From contig CAXATH010000010.1 of assembly GCA_963972195.1 (NCBI GenBank), forward strand, positions 49,535 through 113,534: a stretch of DNA of 64,000 nt, written 5' to 3'. Origin of the DNA: Litorimonas sp963972195 (GTDB lineage Bacteria; Pseudomonadota; Alphaproteobacteria; Caulobacterales; Maricaulaceae). Numbering within the stretch: the stretch's first letter is position 1; each line of letters starts with the position of its first letter. Shown here piece after piece: positions 18,501 through 26,571 of the stretch. A program made the position numbers and the translations under genes. Under the pieces are notes generated by a model. The model searched no databases, was not told the origin of the DNA, and saw nothing but the letters and a program-made list of their open reading frames with translations.

Positions 18501-18695
18501 CATTGTTTCCGGAGCGCCGCCAGGTAAGGTGGCGCGCACGGAAACGACGGGCCTGTCTACATCGGGAAGTTCTCTGACATCGATCCCTAAAAGAGCGGCC
18601 AGGCCAGCAATAATTATAAGCAGGTTAAGGACAGAAACCAATAAGGGCCGTTTAACCGCAATCTCTGGCAATCCGTTCTTATCGGCGTTGAACAT
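15582..18695 (-). CDS. RND efflux permease, HAE1 family
   Basis: This 1037-residue inner-membrane proton antiporter, AcrB/MexF-like, has the usual two halves, each with one membrane helix, a large periplasmic loop and further helices. The proton-relay pair is in GLIVDDAIVVLEN, and GSFRS and the PLSSL region sit where expected. The length is normal for the family. It follows the adaptor gene by two bases. The C-terminal tail is acidic (TEGEEDINGPST). Drug, bile-salt or metabolite export is possible; sequence alone does not give the substrate. Confidence 0.95.
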   Translation of the reverse strand: MFNADKNGLPEIAVKRPLLVSVLNLLIIIAGLAALLGIDVRELPDVDRPVVSVRATLPGGAPETMDSEVTSVLEGAVARVSGVREIRSSSEENSSRIRVEFEPGIDLNIAASDVREAVSRVSRQLPDRVEDVFVTKADEDADAIVTLAIVSNAYSEDELTRIIDNDIAPAILTIEGVATVQEFGTRQKQMRVSVDPLRLNRFGLTVNDVADALRQAPFDIPVGSFRSEDQELIVRVEATASTPELIKDVIIQNNVRIRDVAEVILGPADATNLLRLNGRPVIGLGIVRQAQSNTIDISNQVAAKVKELNNRFEDIDVTITSDDAVFIRTSVSEVFTTLLITVGIVVLTIWLFLGSWRATLIPAVAIPVSLIGTIASIWIMGFSVNLLTLLALVLATGLIVDDAIVVLENIQRQQMEGVKRRKAAAYGTRQVFFAVVATTAVLVAVFVPISFLPSTTGRLFREFGFVLAVAVIISSFVALTMAPAIAAQFRFSEDNSSRKVFHRVGSFASSLYERSLRFCLKHFWLPVLVSVAAVIGAGFLYSQIENELVPPEDRGRVEIFATGPDGVGLSYMERQANEIERILQPYLDSGEIESLFTVVGRYDPNRVGVTARLAPWEDRERSQQEIIAELEEPMSRIPGARVSVFGRGTLSGGGGGRSGLEVALTGSDYADIYAVARELANKIDTESEILSNSEISYQPTQPQLAIQVDRRRAADLNVPLDEISLVLRAMVDGEDLIDLNVNDEAIPIILASETRSITSPADLRNLFVRSDNGALIPLSSLTVLEEEGVAAELDRTEQSRAIEVEADIASGVALADAVAEIQRLADETLPNDIDMILQGEADTLQESSRELLYTYGFALIIVFLVLVAQFESLTSPLVVMLSVPFALAAAIYALFLSGVSLNIYSQIGLILLIGLMAKNGILLVEFADQLRARGRNLQDAIFEAATMRARPIIMTVISTALGALPLILSNGAGAEARLSIGWVIFGGLGIAAIFTLFLTPVIYLGIARFSKAQNTQNLETEGEEDINGPSTAVEPAE

Positions 18696-18697
18696 GA

Positions 18698-19789
18698 TTA
18701 TTCAGCCCGTATCGTATTTCTGTCATTTGAGGCGCCGGACTTTGGCCGCGCGGATGTAATATCTAAAACCGGTGTGCCTTCCCGAACTTTCTGAACACCT
18801 TCAGCGATAATTCGGTCGCCTTGCTCCAGTGGGGCCTTAATTAAAACCAAACCATCTCGACGTGTGACAAGTGTTGCCGAGACTCGTGTCGCCGCGCCAT
18901 CCTCAACCGCCCAGAGAAAAGCCCCGTCACCGCCCCAGACAATTGCCGCCTCTGGAATGGCTGGATAGCTTTGGCCTGGTAAATCAAACCCGATCCGAAA
19001 ACTCATCCCCGGTCGCAGTCTGTCATCCTCATTTTCTATCGAGCTTCGGACAGAAAAGTTTCTCTGCTCCGGATCAATACCACTATCTATCGTTTGAATG
19101 GTCGCAGGAAAAATAACTCCGGGTAGGGCGAACGGCTCCATCTGGAGTGTTTCTCCGACTTCCAGATCTCCAAACACCTGTTCTGGTGCGTTAAAGTCAA
19201 CATAAATGAGTGACCGATCATCTAGTCTGGCAATGGAAGTTTGCGGCGTGATTCTCGCGCCCGCATCCAGTTCGGTGAAACCGATATGGCCGGAGAAGGG
19301 CGCGATAACGGTTCGTTCGGACAAAGCATTTTTAGCCAGAGCCAAGTCAACCTTCGCGGCTTCAACCGCCGTTTCGCCTTCTTCTATCTGGCTATCTGAA
19401 ATTGCCCCCGGGACGTCAATACGGTTATATCTCGAGAGGAGTTGTTCCGCGTTTCTCAGGGCGATTTCAGCGCGCTGAACTGCCAGAGCCTCCTCTTGTG
19501 AATCCAATTGAACGAGAGTCTGGCCCCTTTTGACAAAATCCCCGGCATTAAAGTTAACGCGCGTCACTTCTCCGCCAGTTTTGGGGTAAATAACGGCGAA
19601 TGCTTTGGCCCTGGCCGTGCCAATGGCTTCCACCCGGTTGGTATCACTCATGAATGTGACCGCTTGAGAAATTACTTCAACTTCTTGTTCAGCCGCTTCT
19701 GTCGACGTATCTGGAGCTTCTGAACAAGCCGCCAAAAGACCGCCAAACGCAATCACACAGAATTTTTGCCATTTGAATTCTGTTTTCAA
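18698..19789 (-). CDS. RND efflux periplasmic adaptor (membrane fusion protein)
   Basis: This 363-residue lipoprotein has a lipobox GGLLAACS with Cys22. A split lipoyl/barrel-sandwich domain (AKAFAVIYPKTGGEVTRVNF and RTVIAPFSGHIGF) flanks a short alpha-hairpin near 100-150, followed by beta-barrel and membrane-proximal domains. It is the first gene of the adaptor-permease-channel operon. About 290 bases without a gene lie upstream, and no divergent regulator is next to it, so regulation is not evident. Confidence 0.93.
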   Translation of the reverse strand: MKTEFKWQKFCVIAFGGLLAACSEAPDTSTEAAEQEVEVISQAVTFMSDTNRVEAIGTARAKAFAVIYPKTGGEVTRVNFNAGDFVKRGQTLVQLDSQEEALAVQRAEIALRNAEQLLSRYNRIDVPGAISDSQIEEGETAVEAAKVDLALAKNALSERTVIAPFSGHIGFTELDAGARITPQTSIARLDDRSLIYVDFNAPEQVFGDLEVGETLQMEPFALPGVIFPATIQTIDSGIDPEQRNFSVRSSIENEDDRLRPGMSFRIGFDLPGQSYPAIPEAAIVWGGDGAFLWAVEDGAATRVSATLVTRRDGLVLIKAPLEQGDRIIAEGVQKVREGTPVLDITSARPKSGASNDRNTIRAE

Positions 19790-19829
19790 GGGAAACCCTT
19801 TATTTTTAAGTTTGGTCTAGACACAGAGG

Positions 19830-19858
19830 TAGAACGAGAAAGTTTAGTTTACTGTCAA
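19830..19858 (-). promoter_or_regulatory. Possible promoter of the RND operon
   Basis: On the minus strand TTGACA (19853-19858) is followed after 17 bases by GTTCTA (19830-19835). The -35 box is perfect but the -10 is poor. The rest of 19790-20076 is AT-rich and shows no gene. Confidence 0.3.
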
Positions 19859-20076
19859 TACACGCAAAAAAACAAGTTCCCACCCCTGAAGATAAACAAG
19901 AGTTAATAGTCAGCACAAACGATATACGCGCGGCACATCACTATAGCTTTAAAAGCATTTTATTAATTGTAGTTCGGGACTAAAAATTTAAATTAGTTTG
20001 AATATGCCGCAGCAGGCAGTCCACATTCTTTGGTGATGAATTGATTGGGGAAAAGGAGGTCTAGGCCCTGACGGGA

Positions 20077-20541
20077 TCACGAAACAGCAAGCCGTGCAGC
20101 GGCGGCTCTTCTTGCTTTGACCGGGAAGCCAGATTTATGTCGGTTTAGAACAGCATCGGCGGTGAATTCCATCATATTATAGGCGATAAGACGTTCCGAA
20201 ATGTGGGATTGGCGGTTCGTTAAAACCCAGTGGGTCAGAACACTTTCAATTCCGTCCTCTTCGGCGCGCTCACGTGTCTTTTCCAAGCGAATACGTGTGC
20301 GCCGCAATTCGGATTGAACAGCTTCATAAGCATTGAGCATTTGCCAAAAATCATAAGCCAGCGAGCCCGGAATGTGGTCCGGCACAATAGACGCAAATTT
20401 ACGGATGGCAGCGCCTTTGACAATATCTACATTTTTGCGTGCCGCATTCTGGATGAAATTATTGAGTTTTATCGGATCATCACAACGGGCGATCGAGTTC
20501 AAAATTGGGGTGTAATCGGGAACAGGAAAATCTTCCAACAT
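20077..20541 (-). CDS. Uncharacterised helical protein
   Basis: 154 residues from an ATG at 20541 preceded by GGAG; a longer frame to 20604 lacks this signal. The protein is soluble and helical, with a coiled-coil-like stretch ELRRTRIRLEKTRERAEEDG near 97-116 and a basic C-terminus (PVKARRAAAARLAVS). No domain is recognised. It lies 66 bases downstream of the SET-domain gene on the same strand, so it may be a partner or substrate of that enzyme; this is inference. Confidence 0.65.
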   Translation of the reverse strand: MLEDFPVPDYTPILNSIARCDDPIKLNNFIQNAARKNVDIVKGAAIRKFASIVPDHIPGSLAYDFWQMLNAYEAVQSELRRTRIRLEKTRERAEEDGIESVLTHWVLTNRQSHISERLIAYNMMEFTADAVLNRHKSGFPVKARRAAAARLAVS

Positions 20542-20607
20542 GGGAATCTCCGTTAATTCAGAATCAAATAAAAAACGCTGCCTTCCAGTGAAAGACAGCG
20601 TCAAAAT

Positions 20608-21024
20608 TTAAGCAGTTTCTTTCTCTTTCTTCGCCAATATCGGCTGCAAGGAAGGTAAAAGTTCATGAGAGGGGTCAAATTCCGAATAATCGCAGAGAAT
20701 TTCCTCGCCTTCTGAAATATCCCGGGTCGCATAGCCGATAACGATTTCTTTGAAGTCGGAGTTCGGATTGTGCGAATGGTTCATGAACCGGCCATTATCC
20801 GCTTCCAAGACAAGCGTATCAGGCTCGTTATGTAAGGGATAAGCATATCGGGTCATGAATTCCTGCATATGAGGCGGGAAGTCTTTCATCTGCTTTGGAT
20901 TTACCAATCGGTCAAATTTCGTGTCGAGTTTCCAGATAACATCACCTTTTTTGATGTTTTCAGCAGCAAATACCCCAACACCCTCAATGCCGCTTGGCGC
21001 GACAAAGCTACGGATAAGCATCAT
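20608..21024 (-). CDS. SET-domain protein (putative lysine methyltransferase)
   Basis: This small 138-residue protein is a single SET domain: an N-terminal GIEGVGVFAAENIKKGDVIW, the SAM-binding pseudoknot RFMNHSHNPNS, and ATRDISEGEEILCDYSEFD with the catalytic Tyr region. Cysteines of a post-SET zinc site are absent. SET enzymes methylate lysines of proteins; the bacterial target is unknown. The leader upstream contains a 9-bp inverted repeat. It is probably co-transcribed with the helical protein downstream. Confidence 0.85.
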   Translation of the reverse strand: MMLIRSFVAPSGIEGVGVFAAENIKKGDVIWKLDTKFDRLVNPKQMKDFPPHMQEFMTRYAYPLHNEPDTLVLEADNGRFMNHSHNPNSDFKEIVIGYATRDISEGEEILCDYSEFDPSHELLPSLQPILAKKEKETA

Positions 21025-21058
21025 TGTATCAAATCTCCGGAGACAAAAGTCGCTTGGG

Positions 21059-21104
21059 GCAAGGTCGTTAGTCTGGGCGAGAGTTTCGCTTATCCCGACC
21101 TTGC
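21059..21104 (-). promoter_or_regulatory. Inverted repeat in the SET-gene leader
   Basis: Perfect 9-bp arms GCAAGGTCG (21059-21067) and CGACCTTGC (21096-21104), 28 bases apart, lie 35-80 bases before the SET start codon. It could be a leader hairpin or an operator. Confidence 0.45.
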
Positions 21105-21200
21105 GCGGCTTCTGTTCAGGATAATATTAGATTCCTGTTTTGAGATTTTGACAAGTATTTTTATAGGGCAGAGTGTAAATTTTAATCGGGCTTCACGGTC

Positions 21201-22082
21201 TTATCCGGCCATGCGTTTTATGAGGGCTTTTGCCTCTTCACCGATATCAGGATGGATCTTTGCATAAGCCATGACGGCTTCGAGATACCCGATTTTACTG
21301 CCGCAATCATAATCCTGACCGTCATAGACAAAAGCGTGAAAACTCTGCTCGCCCATAAGCCGCGCCATCGCGTCTGTCAGCTGAATTTCGCCGCCGGCTC
21401 CAGCCTCTTGATCTTTCAAAAGCTTCATTAATTCGGGCTGGAGAATATAGCGTCCTGTAATTTTTAGATTGGAGGGTGCGTCTTTTTGGGCGGGTTTTTC
21501 AACCATTCCCTCCATCTGGATAAGCTGTTTGTCGCGGTAATCTTCGCCTGTTTTGGGTTTAATGACGCCGTAGCTTGAAACCTTATCTTCAGGCACAGCG
21601 TCCACCGCGATGATGTTTCCGCCGACTTGTTTATAGGCGTCCATCATCTGCGCCAGGCAGCTCCGCTTGGACTGAACCAGAACGTCCGGGAGTAAGACAG
21701 CAAAGGGCTGATCGCCAACGATGTCGCGCGCGCACCAAACGGCGTGGCCAAGACCCTTGGCAGCCTGCTGACGGACGAAACTCATCGACCCTTCGCGGGG
21801 CTGCATGGATTTCAACTCGTCAAAAATGGTCGTTTTTTTCTTACGTTGTAGCGCGTCTTCAAGTTCGTAAGCGCTGTCGAAATAATCCTCAATCGCACTT
21901 TTCTGGCGACCCGTAATAAAGACAAAATGCTCAATTCCGGCTTCTAATGCTTCGTCGACGACATATTGAAGTGCCGGACGATCCACGACGGGAAGCATTT
22001 CCTTGGGAATAGTTTTTGTCGCCGGCAGAACACGGGTCCCAAAACCGGCGACGGGCAGAACGGCAATTTTGACAGGCTTCAT
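21201..22082 (-). CDS. galU: UTP-glucose-1-phosphate uridylyltransferase
   Basis: The enzyme makes UDP-glucose from UTP and glucose 1-phosphate for polysaccharide and envelope synthesis. Its 293 residues carry the nucleotidyltransferase signature GFGTRVLPATKTIPKEMLP at 14-32 and the VEKP sugar-phosphate loop near 195. The length is typical. It lies 18 bases downstream of ugd, so one transcript supplies UDP-glucose and turns it into UDP-glucuronate. Confidence 0.96.
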   Translation of the reverse strand: MKPVKIAVLPVAGFGTRVLPATKTIPKEMLPVVDRPALQYVVDEALEAGIEHFVFITGRQKSAIEDYFDSAYELEDALQRKKKTTIFDELKSMQPREGSMSFVRQQAAKGLGHAVWCARDIVGDQPFAVLLPDVLVQSKRSCLAQMMDAYKQVGGNIIAVDAVPEDKVSSYGVIKPKTGEDYRDKQLIQMEGMVEKPAQKDAPSNLKITGRYILQPELMKLLKDQEAGAGGEIQLTDAMARLMGEQSFHAFVYDGQDYDCGSKIGYLEAVMAYAKIHPDIGEEAKALIKRMAG

Positions 22083-22100
22083 AATCGGCTTTCCTAAAGT

Positions 22101-23420
22101 CTAAACGGGCCGGCCGATATTGGCATAGGTAAAGCCCTGCTCTCTCATTGTGTCCGGACGATAAATATTCCGAAGATCCACAATTATAGGCGTTTTAAGC
22201 AGAGTTTTTATGCGGTGCAAATCCAGAGCCCGGAATTCATCCCATTCGGTTATGATGACCAAGGCATCTGCGCCGTCTATCGCCTCATAAGGACCGTCCG
22301 TATATGTCACATCAGAAAGCAGGCTGCGGGCCTCTTTCATAGCTTCTGGGTCGTAAGCCCGAATTGTCGCTCCCGCTTCTTGAAGCCGGGGTAGAATTGT
22401 CAGAGAGGGCGCGTCGCGCATATCATCCGTATTAGGCTTAAAGGCAAGGCCAAGCACAGCAATCGTTTTACCTGAAACATCCCCGTCCATAGTCTTGATG
22501 ACTTTGTCCGCCATTTTAGATTTGCGGGCTTCATTGGCGTCAATGACAGCCTGTACGATTGTCACCGGCGTCCCAGCCTCGGAAGCAGTTTGCGTAAGCG
22601 CCAGCGTGTCTTTTGGAAAACATGACCCCCCATAACCCGGCCCGGCATGCAAAAATTTGGGCCCGATGCGATTATCAAGGCCAATGCCGCGCGCGACTTC
22701 CTGAACATTGGCGCCAACCGCTTCGCATAAATCCGCCATCTGATTGATGAAAGTGATCTTGGTCGCCAGAAACGCATTGCCTGCATATTTAATCAGCTCG
22801 GATGTCCGGCGACTGGTAAAGAGGATCGGCGTCTGGTTGATAAAGAGCGGACGGTATAGCGACTGCATAACGGCTTTGGCGCGCTCATTTTCTGTCCCCA
22901 CAACAACACGGTCAGGCCGTTTGAAATCATTAATGGCGGCGCCTTCGCGCAGAAATTCCGGATTGGACGCCACGGCAAAGCGAGACGGCTCCAGATGTTT
23001 CGATAAAATCGCCTCAACCTCGTCACCGGTTCCGACGGGAACCGTGGATTTGGTGACAACCACGGTAAACTCCGAATCGCTGGCCGCAATATTCTGGGCA
23101 ATTTCTTCAGCGGCGGCATAGACATAAGACAGATCCGCATGGCCATCGCCCCGTCGTGACGGCGTTCCGACCCCGATAAAGACGGCATCCGCCCCTTGCA
23201 TGGCCTCGGACAAGTCAGTTGTGAAAGACAGGCGCTTGGCCCGTACATTCTTGGCAACGAGCACATCAAGACCGGGCTCAAAAATAGGAATGCCGCCCTG
23301 ATTGAGCGTTTCGATCTTTTTGGGGTCTTTATCTACACAGACAACGTCGTGGCCAAAATCGGCGAAACACACGCCTGAAACCAGTCCGACATATCCGGTG
23401 CCTACCATTACTACACGCAT
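22101..23420 (-). CDS. ugd: UDP-glucose 6-dehydrogenase
   Basis: The enzyme oxidises UDP-glucose twice with NAD to UDP-glucuronate, a precursor of acidic polysaccharides. The N-terminal Rossmann motif GTGYVGLVSGVCFADFGHD, the three-domain layout and the catalytic cysteine in GGSCFPKD near residue 258 are all present. Its 439 residues are normal. It is first of the ugd-galU pair, divergent from the hydroxylase gene across about 110 bases. Confidence 0.96.
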   Translation of the reverse strand: MRVVMVGTGYVGLVSGVCFADFGHDVVCVDKDPKKIETLNQGGIPIFEPGLDVLVAKNVRAKRLSFTTDLSEAMQGADAVFIGVGTPSRRGDGHADLSYVYAAAEEIAQNIAASDSEFTVVVTKSTVPVGTGDEVEAILSKHLEPSRFAVASNPEFLREGAAINDFKRPDRVVVGTENERAKAVMQSLYRPLFINQTPILFTSRRTSELIKYAGNAFLATKITFINQMADLCEAVGANVQEVARGIGLDNRIGPKFLHAGPGYGGSCFPKDTLALTQTASEAGTPVTIVQAVIDANEARKSKMADKVIKTMDGDVSGKTIAVLGLAFKPNTDDMRDAPSLTILPRLQEAGATIRAYDPEAMKEARSLLSDVTYTDGPYEAIDGADALVIITEWDEFRALDLHRIKTLLKTPIIVDLRNIYRPDTMREQGFTYANIGRPV

Positions 23421-23533
23421 GCGCTCTTTCCTTTCGGCTTTCCTAACTAGGCGTCGTACCGTCTATAGGGATTCGACCCCCTGCGTCATAGCGCCATTTT
23501 GACTTTTTTCGAGCAAAAGCCGCATAAAGGGTC

Positions 23534-24460
23534 ATGACAGAGGCCGAGCTAAGTTTTCCGATGATATTGGCGTGGGCCGCGCCTCTCTTTGTTATATGCG
23601 TCGCTCTCGAATGGCTCTTTGTTCACCGGAAGAAATGGGCCGGGCGGTATGAAACGCGCGATGCCTTTGCGTCCATGACCATGGGGATCGGTAATCTGGC
23701 GACGGATTTGCTCTTTGGATTTATCAGTCTGGGCGTTCTTCTTCTGGCGTGGAGATTCCGGCTGTTTGATCTGGGGCACAGCCTGCCGATCATTATTCTG
23801 GCCCTGATTGCACAGGACTTTGTCTATTACTGGAAACACCGAATTGCTCACCGGGTGCGCTGGTTCTGGACGGCGCATGTCGTGCATCACAGCTCTGAAC
23901 ATTACAATTTGACCACCGCCCTCCGCCAGCCGTGGAACAACCATTTTACGGGGCATATCTTACTGTCCGTGCCTTTGGTTCTGCTTGGGTTCCACCCGCT
24001 ATTGATTGGATTTGTCGCCAGTCTGAACCTACTCTATCAATTCTGGATCCACACCGAAGCCGTGGATAAAATGCCGAACTGGTTCGAGGCGGTTTTCAAT
24101 ACGCCAAGTCATCACCGCGTCCATCACGGGACGAATCCTCAATATCTGGATATGAATTATGCCGGGATTTTTATTATCTGGGATAAGTTATTTGGCACAT
24201 TTGTTGGAGAACAGGACGACGTTAAAATCGCTTACGGCGTAGTCAAACCGATTGAGACATTCAATCCGGCGAAAATCGCCTTTGCCGAATGGGGGAATGT
24301 CTTCAAGGACGCCGCGGGGAAAGACCTGACTCTTCGCCAGAGACTCGGCTATATTTTCGGCCCGCCCGGTTATTCCCATGACGGCTCACGGCAAACCTCT
24401 GAGGATATCAAGCGGGAATTTTACGCCCGCCGTAGCGAGCAGGATCAACCCAATCCGTGA
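23534..24460 (+). CDS. Sterol desaturase/fatty acid hydroxylase family protein
   Basis: This 308-residue membrane di-iron enzyme has four to five hydrophobic segments and the full histidine cluster: HRIAH, HVVHHSSEHYN and HHRVHH. Such enzymes hydroxylate or desaturate lipids or carotenoids using oxygen. The substrate cannot be told from sequence. Its end overlaps the convergent phoD-like gene by 16 bases, so no terminator lies between them. Confidence 0.9.
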   Translation: MTEAELSFPMILAWAAPLFVICVALEWLFVHRKKWAGRYETRDAFASMTMGIGNLATDLLFGFISLGVLLLAWRFRLFDLGHSLPIIILALIAQDFVYYWKHRIAHRVRWFWTAHVVHHSSEHYNLTTALRQPWNNHFTGHILLSVPLVLLGFHPLLIGFVASLNLLYQFWIHTEAVDKMPNWFEAVFNTPSHHRVHHGTNPQYLDMNYAGIFIIWDKLFGTFVGEQDDVKIAYGVVKPIETFNPAKIAFAEWGNVFKDAAGKDLTLRQRLGYIFGPPGYSHDGSRQTSEDIKREFYARRSEQDQPNP

Positions 24461-26181
24461 AACAAAGCTCTTTGTTTGAGGTTCAGTCCCTTGGGAGAGC
24501 CCACTTTCACCGTCTCGCCGCTTTTTCGTAAGGTAAATGCCGCGGCTTCAAACGCCTCATATTCGCGGCTTAACACCGTGGAAACGCCCACCATTCGGGT
24601 TTTAATTTTCTTTTCGCTCAGGCGCAGGTCAATATATCCGCTCACCAAAGCGTTGTAATAGCGGGCATCGGCATTTGACTGTGTCAGGAGAAGATTATGA
24701 TCCGCCGTGGCATCGCCAAGATAGGCGAGCAAGGTTTGAGACGAGACAGAGGACGTCACGAGTTCAACTCCGACCTTGTTATCGCCTTTCTCCGAGGTCA
24801 GATCGTTGACCCAGAATTCGTGCGCGTCTCCGGTCAGCACGACCAAATCATTTACGCCGGCCTCGGACAGGGCGTCATAGAAATTTTGCCGCGCGACAGG
24901 ATAGCCGTCCCAACTATCAGGATAGACGGGCAGGGAATATTTGGACAGGGTTAGAAAGGCACGAACCCCGGCCCAGTCTTTTTCAATTTTCACCAGGGCC
25001 GTTTCGTCAATATAAGGCGTAAAATCCGGCGTCAGTAACCGCCCCATGATGACTTGGTTGAGGAGGAGTCGCCAGGGTTTTCCCGCTTGCTTGGATGTTT
25101 TCAGGGTGTCGACGATAAAGTCCTGTTGATCCTGTCCGAACATTTCCCGGCTGGGATCATAGAGTTTGTCTTTCTTGAATTTATCGGCGCCGCCAGGGGC
25201 GGTGATGTCATCAATATATTCTTCGACAATGATTTGCTCGGCGCGTGCTGTCAGACGGGTTTCGACACAGACGAGGCTGGCGAGGTCTCCCCATTCAAAA
25301 GCGCGGTAAATATCCGCCCGCGATTTCCCGAATTTCGGCTCCCGCAGAGGCATCCACTCATAATAAGCGCGAAGCGAGGCGTCTTTTCGGGCCGCCCAGG
25401 ACCCCTCTCCCTCATTGTGATTCTCTGCTCCGCCTCTCCAGCTATCATTGGAACTTTCGTGATCATCCCAAACGGCAATGAGCGGCATTTGCGAAGTTGC
25501 ATCCTGGAGATTAGGGTCAGAGCGATATTGCGCGTGACGCCGGCGATAATCTGCCAAGGCAATAATTTCGGTTTTCGGATCGTGGACTCGATCCGCCAGC
25601 CGCGGGGAGGCATCGGCGGCGTATTCGTAATAATAATCCCCCAGATGAATGAGGGCATCAAATGGGTCTTGTTTGGCCTCTCGTGCTATATGATCGTAAA
25701 CATTAAAATAGCCATGTTGCCAGTTGGCGCAGGAGACGACGGCAAAACGGGCGTCTGCTGTCGGGCCATCCGGTAAGGTTCTCGTGCGTCCGAGAGGGGA
25801 GATTGTGTCATTGACCCGGAAACGGTAATAATACCATTGACCGGGTTTCAGGCCATTCGCTTCGACTTTGACGGTATAATCTTTGACGATGCCGGTTTTG
25901 ATGTTGCCCTTTGAAACAATGGAATTGAAATCTTCCGTTTCTGATACCTCCCATTTAACCGTTATATCGCCGTCTTCCTCAGGCGTGAGACGGGTCCAGA
26001 GTATAACGGAAGTGGTGAACGGATCGCCCGAGGCTATGCCGTGAGCAAAGCGCCCCGTGCGGGTGTCGCTCCGCGCCGTAAAAGGCGTTCTTTTAGCGTC
26101 GGAGCAAGCCGCTAAGGAGCCGCCGGCCAGCCCGCCTAATATGCCGCGCCGAGAAGGCAGTTGGGTGAAGGGTTTTGTCAT
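24445..26181 (-). CDS. phoD: PhoD-like alkaline phosphatase
   Basis: This secreted phosphodiesterase/phosphomonoesterase has 578 residues. It has a twin-arginine leader SRRGILGGLAGGSLAAC, where the Cys suggests a lipid anchor after export. The N-terminal beta domain is at about 35-140 and the metallophosphatase core after it. Metal-binding segments are LGDYYYEYA, WDDHESSNDSW and LTGDAHEFW. The family uses Fe and Ca. It would release phosphate from organic phosphates. No Pho box was identified upstream. Confidence 0.92.
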   Translation of the reverse strand: MTKPFTQLPSRRGILGGLAGGSLAACSDAKRTPFTARSDTRTGRFAHGIASGDPFTTSVILWTRLTPEEDGDITVKWEVSETEDFNSIVSKGNIKTGIVKDYTVKVEANGLKPGQWYYYRFRVNDTISPLGRTRTLPDGPTADARFAVVSCANWQHGYFNVYDHIAREAKQDPFDALIHLGDYYYEYAADASPRLADRVHDPKTEIIALADYRRRHAQYRSDPNLQDATSQMPLIAVWDDHESSNDSWRGGAENHNEGEGSWAARKDASLRAYYEWMPLREPKFGKSRADIYRAFEWGDLASLVCVETRLTARAEQIIVEEYIDDITAPGGADKFKKDKLYDPSREMFGQDQQDFIVDTLKTSKQAGKPWRLLLNQVIMGRLLTPDFTPYIDETALVKIEKDWAGVRAFLTLSKYSLPVYPDSWDGYPVARQNFYDALSEAGVNDLVVLTGDAHEFWVNDLTSEKGDNKVGVELVTSSVSSQTLLAYLGDATADHNLLLTQSNADARYYNALVSGYIDLRLSEKKIKTRMVGVSTVLSREYEAFEAAAFTLRKSGETVKVGSPKGLNLKQRALFHGLG

Positions 26182-26268
26182 AAGAGAACTATAGGGGTTT
26201 GAAAACGACAGGACAGAAACAAATAAAATTTCCTATCAGTCGGAATTGAAAGGAGTGGCCGAAAGCTG

Positions 26269-26571
26269 TCATTCGGCTTTGTGCTGACCCACACCATCCC
26301 CGGATTTAGTCCAAGTCCGGCGACGGTTCATCCCCATTTTCTGATCCACGGCATCAGAAAGATCACTATTCAATGACGCGGCGAGCCGGTGCAGTAAAAT
26401 AGTGACGTCCGCCGCTTCCGCCAGAATCGACTCTGAGGACTCATCTTTTTCAATGGCCTCAATCAATTCCTCAAGCTCCTCTCTGGCGCGTAGAGCATAG
26501 GTTCTGACGGAACGGGCCTCGCCAAAGGTTTCGCGTCCCCATCTATGAATTGTCTGACTGGTTTCTCTCAT
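26269..26571 (-). CDS. MazG-like/DUF550 nucleotide pyrophosphohydrolase
   Basis: This 100-residue helical protein has the acidic metal-binding pattern EELEELIEAI and EAADVTILLHRLA found in all-alpha NTP pyrophosphohydrolases. It ends in the NRRRTW and GQHK region typical of the DUF550 dATP/dGTP hydrolase group. It probably removes non-canonical or excess nucleotides. The start overlaps the stop of the hexomutase gene by four bases. Confidence 0.75.
   Translation of the reverse strand: MRETSQTIHRWGRETFGEARSVRTYALRAREELEELIEAIEKDESSESILAEAADVTILLHRLAASLNSDLSDAVDQKMGMNRRRTWTKSGDGVGQHKAE

Noticed and set aside
25054..25776. 240-codon plus-strand frame inside the phoD-like gene
   Set aside because: Antisense to clear PhoD motifs and without a ribosome binding site; a shadow frame.
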